Shown one piece after another: positions 5,874-6,322 of a stretch of DNA of 6,322 nucleotides. Each line of letters begins with the position of its first letter. Position 1 is the stretch's first letter. The stretch comes from a bacterium (GTDB lineage: Bacteria; Krumholzibacteriota; Krumholzibacteriia; WVZY01): positions 1-6,322 of the forward strand of contig JAPUJU010000145.1 of assembly GCA_027296025.1 (NCBI GenBank). The letters are read 5' to 3'. Below the pieces are notes generated by a model. The model had not been told where the DNA came from. It was given only the letters and a program-made list of their open reading frames with translations, and ran no database searches. The translations under genes were made by a program, and so were the position numbers.

Positions 5874-6322
5874 TCAGCACTTCTCCTGCGGATAGGCCTC
5901 ACAGGATCGCTCGTCGCCCGTCGGATCGGGGCCGCATACCTTCTCACCCGGCGCCGGAGGCGGGGCGACCCCGCCGACGAACTGGAAGGTCAGGTTGTAG
6001 ATCGGGTCGCTGATGTCGATCACACCGCTGTCGTCGACGTCGGCCGCGTCCTCGCACGGAAGCTTGTCGATCCCTCCGACGAACTGGAAGGTCAGATTGA
6101 AGATCGGGTCGCTGATGTCGACGATGCCGCTGGCGTCGGCGTCGCCGCGCTGGAAGATCTCGCCCGGCTCGTCGGGTGGTTCGAAATCCTCTCCTTCCAT
6201 GATGTCGATGATCTCGTCCTGGTTGAGCTCCTCGTCGTAGATGCGTATGTCCGCCATCGAGCCGTCGAGCATTCGGTTAAAACCGTGGGCCAGGACCGCT
6301 CCGAAGTGCACAGAGTACGCTT
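5874..6322 (-). CDS. Secreted LamG-like / dockerin-like repeat protein, C-terminal part (5' end beyond right edge)
   Basis: The frame is open from the right edge to TGA at 5874-5876 (148 full codons). A GTG at 6311 is probably internal, because the residues upstream (AYS) continue a LamG/concanavalin-like strand: VHFGAVLAHGFNRMLDG then ADIRIYDEELNQDEI. An acidic linker (EGEDFEPPDEPGE) leads to two dockerin-like repeats, each with a calcium loop D-x-D-x-S-G-x-x-D-I-S-D followed by PIxNLTFQFVGG. The tail CGPDPTGDERSCEAY is Cys-containing. This ending is common on large exported PVC-group proteins; LamG domains typically bind carbohydrate or protein. The role may be surface attachment or polymer degradation, but catalytic domains, if any, lie outside the window. 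Third codon positions are strongly G/C. It converges on the dehydrogenase gene. Confidence 0.85.
   Translation of the reverse strand, partial: AYSVHFGAVLAHGFNRMLDGSMADIRIYDEELNQDEIIDIMEGEDFEPPDEPGEIFQRGDADASGIVDISDPIFNLTFQFVGGIDKLPCEDAADVDDSGVIDISDPIYNLTFQFVGGVAPPPAPGEKVCGPDPTGDERSCEAYPQEKC
5974..6121 (-). repeat. Tandem dockerin-like repeat at DNA level, 102-nt period
   Basis: Positions 5974-6019 and 6076-6121 are direct repeats, 44 of 46 bases identical by eye and 102 nt (34 codons) apart. They encode the DISDPIxNLTFQFVGG part of the two repeats, so the duplication is recent or kept uniform by gene conversion. Confidence 0.8.

Noticed and set aside
5861..5875. GATCG-ACTTC-CGATC hairpin at the stop of the right-hand gene as a terminator
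   Set aside because: The stem is only 5 bp and no T-run follows on either strand.

Overview
The window looks like a chromosomal piece from a bacterium of the Planctomycetes-Verrucomicrobia (PVC) group. The evidence is a ThuA/cytochrome c protein followed by a 'Pirellula/Verrucomicrobium-type' membrane-bound dehydrogenase propeller, an ankyrin-propeller lipoprotein, and a C-terminal DISDPI-type dockerin-like module at the right edge. All four proteins appear to be exported or surface proteins. Phylum is inferred from family knowledge; no marker gene is present.

Layout. (1) Positions 833 to 1, minus strand: the 5' part of a lipoprotein gene that runs off the left edge. It has a lipobox, about four ankyrin repeats and the beginning of an NHL-like beta-propeller. 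(2) 834-1036: a divergent intergenic region with one small hairpin and no convincing promoter. (3) 1037-3148 plus: signal peptide, ThuA domain, basic linker, HEAT-like helical region, then a mono-heme cytochrome c domain (CAACH). (4) 3145-5403 plus: signal peptide, sugar-dehydrogenase-like beta-propeller, HEAT-like region, basic linker and C-terminal beta-sandwich. Its ATG overlaps the TGA of the previous gene (ATGA). (5) 5404-5873: about 470 bp without a convincing gene. It holds a 243-bp MITE-like element with 22-bp terminal inverted repeats flanked by TAA, then a second, weaker inverted-repeat pair and a 23-codon ORF with a good Shine-Dalgarno. (6) 5874-6322 minus: the 3' part of a large secreted protein (end of a LamG-like domain plus two dockerin-like calcium loops) that runs off the right edge.

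How they may work together. Genes 3 and 4 form a translationally coupled pair. The propeller protein would oxidise a substrate, probably a sugar or sugar derivative, in the periplasm and hand electrons to the cytochrome c on its partner. The usual cytochrome c tail of this propeller family is missing from gene 4 and sits on gene 3, fused to a ThuA domain. ThuA proteins are linked to 3-keto-sugar metabolism, so the pair could be an oxidise-then-process module for sugars. That last step is inference. The best mobile-element signal is the 243-bp element, whose TAA target duplication is the stop codon of gene 4, so it inserted without changing the protein.
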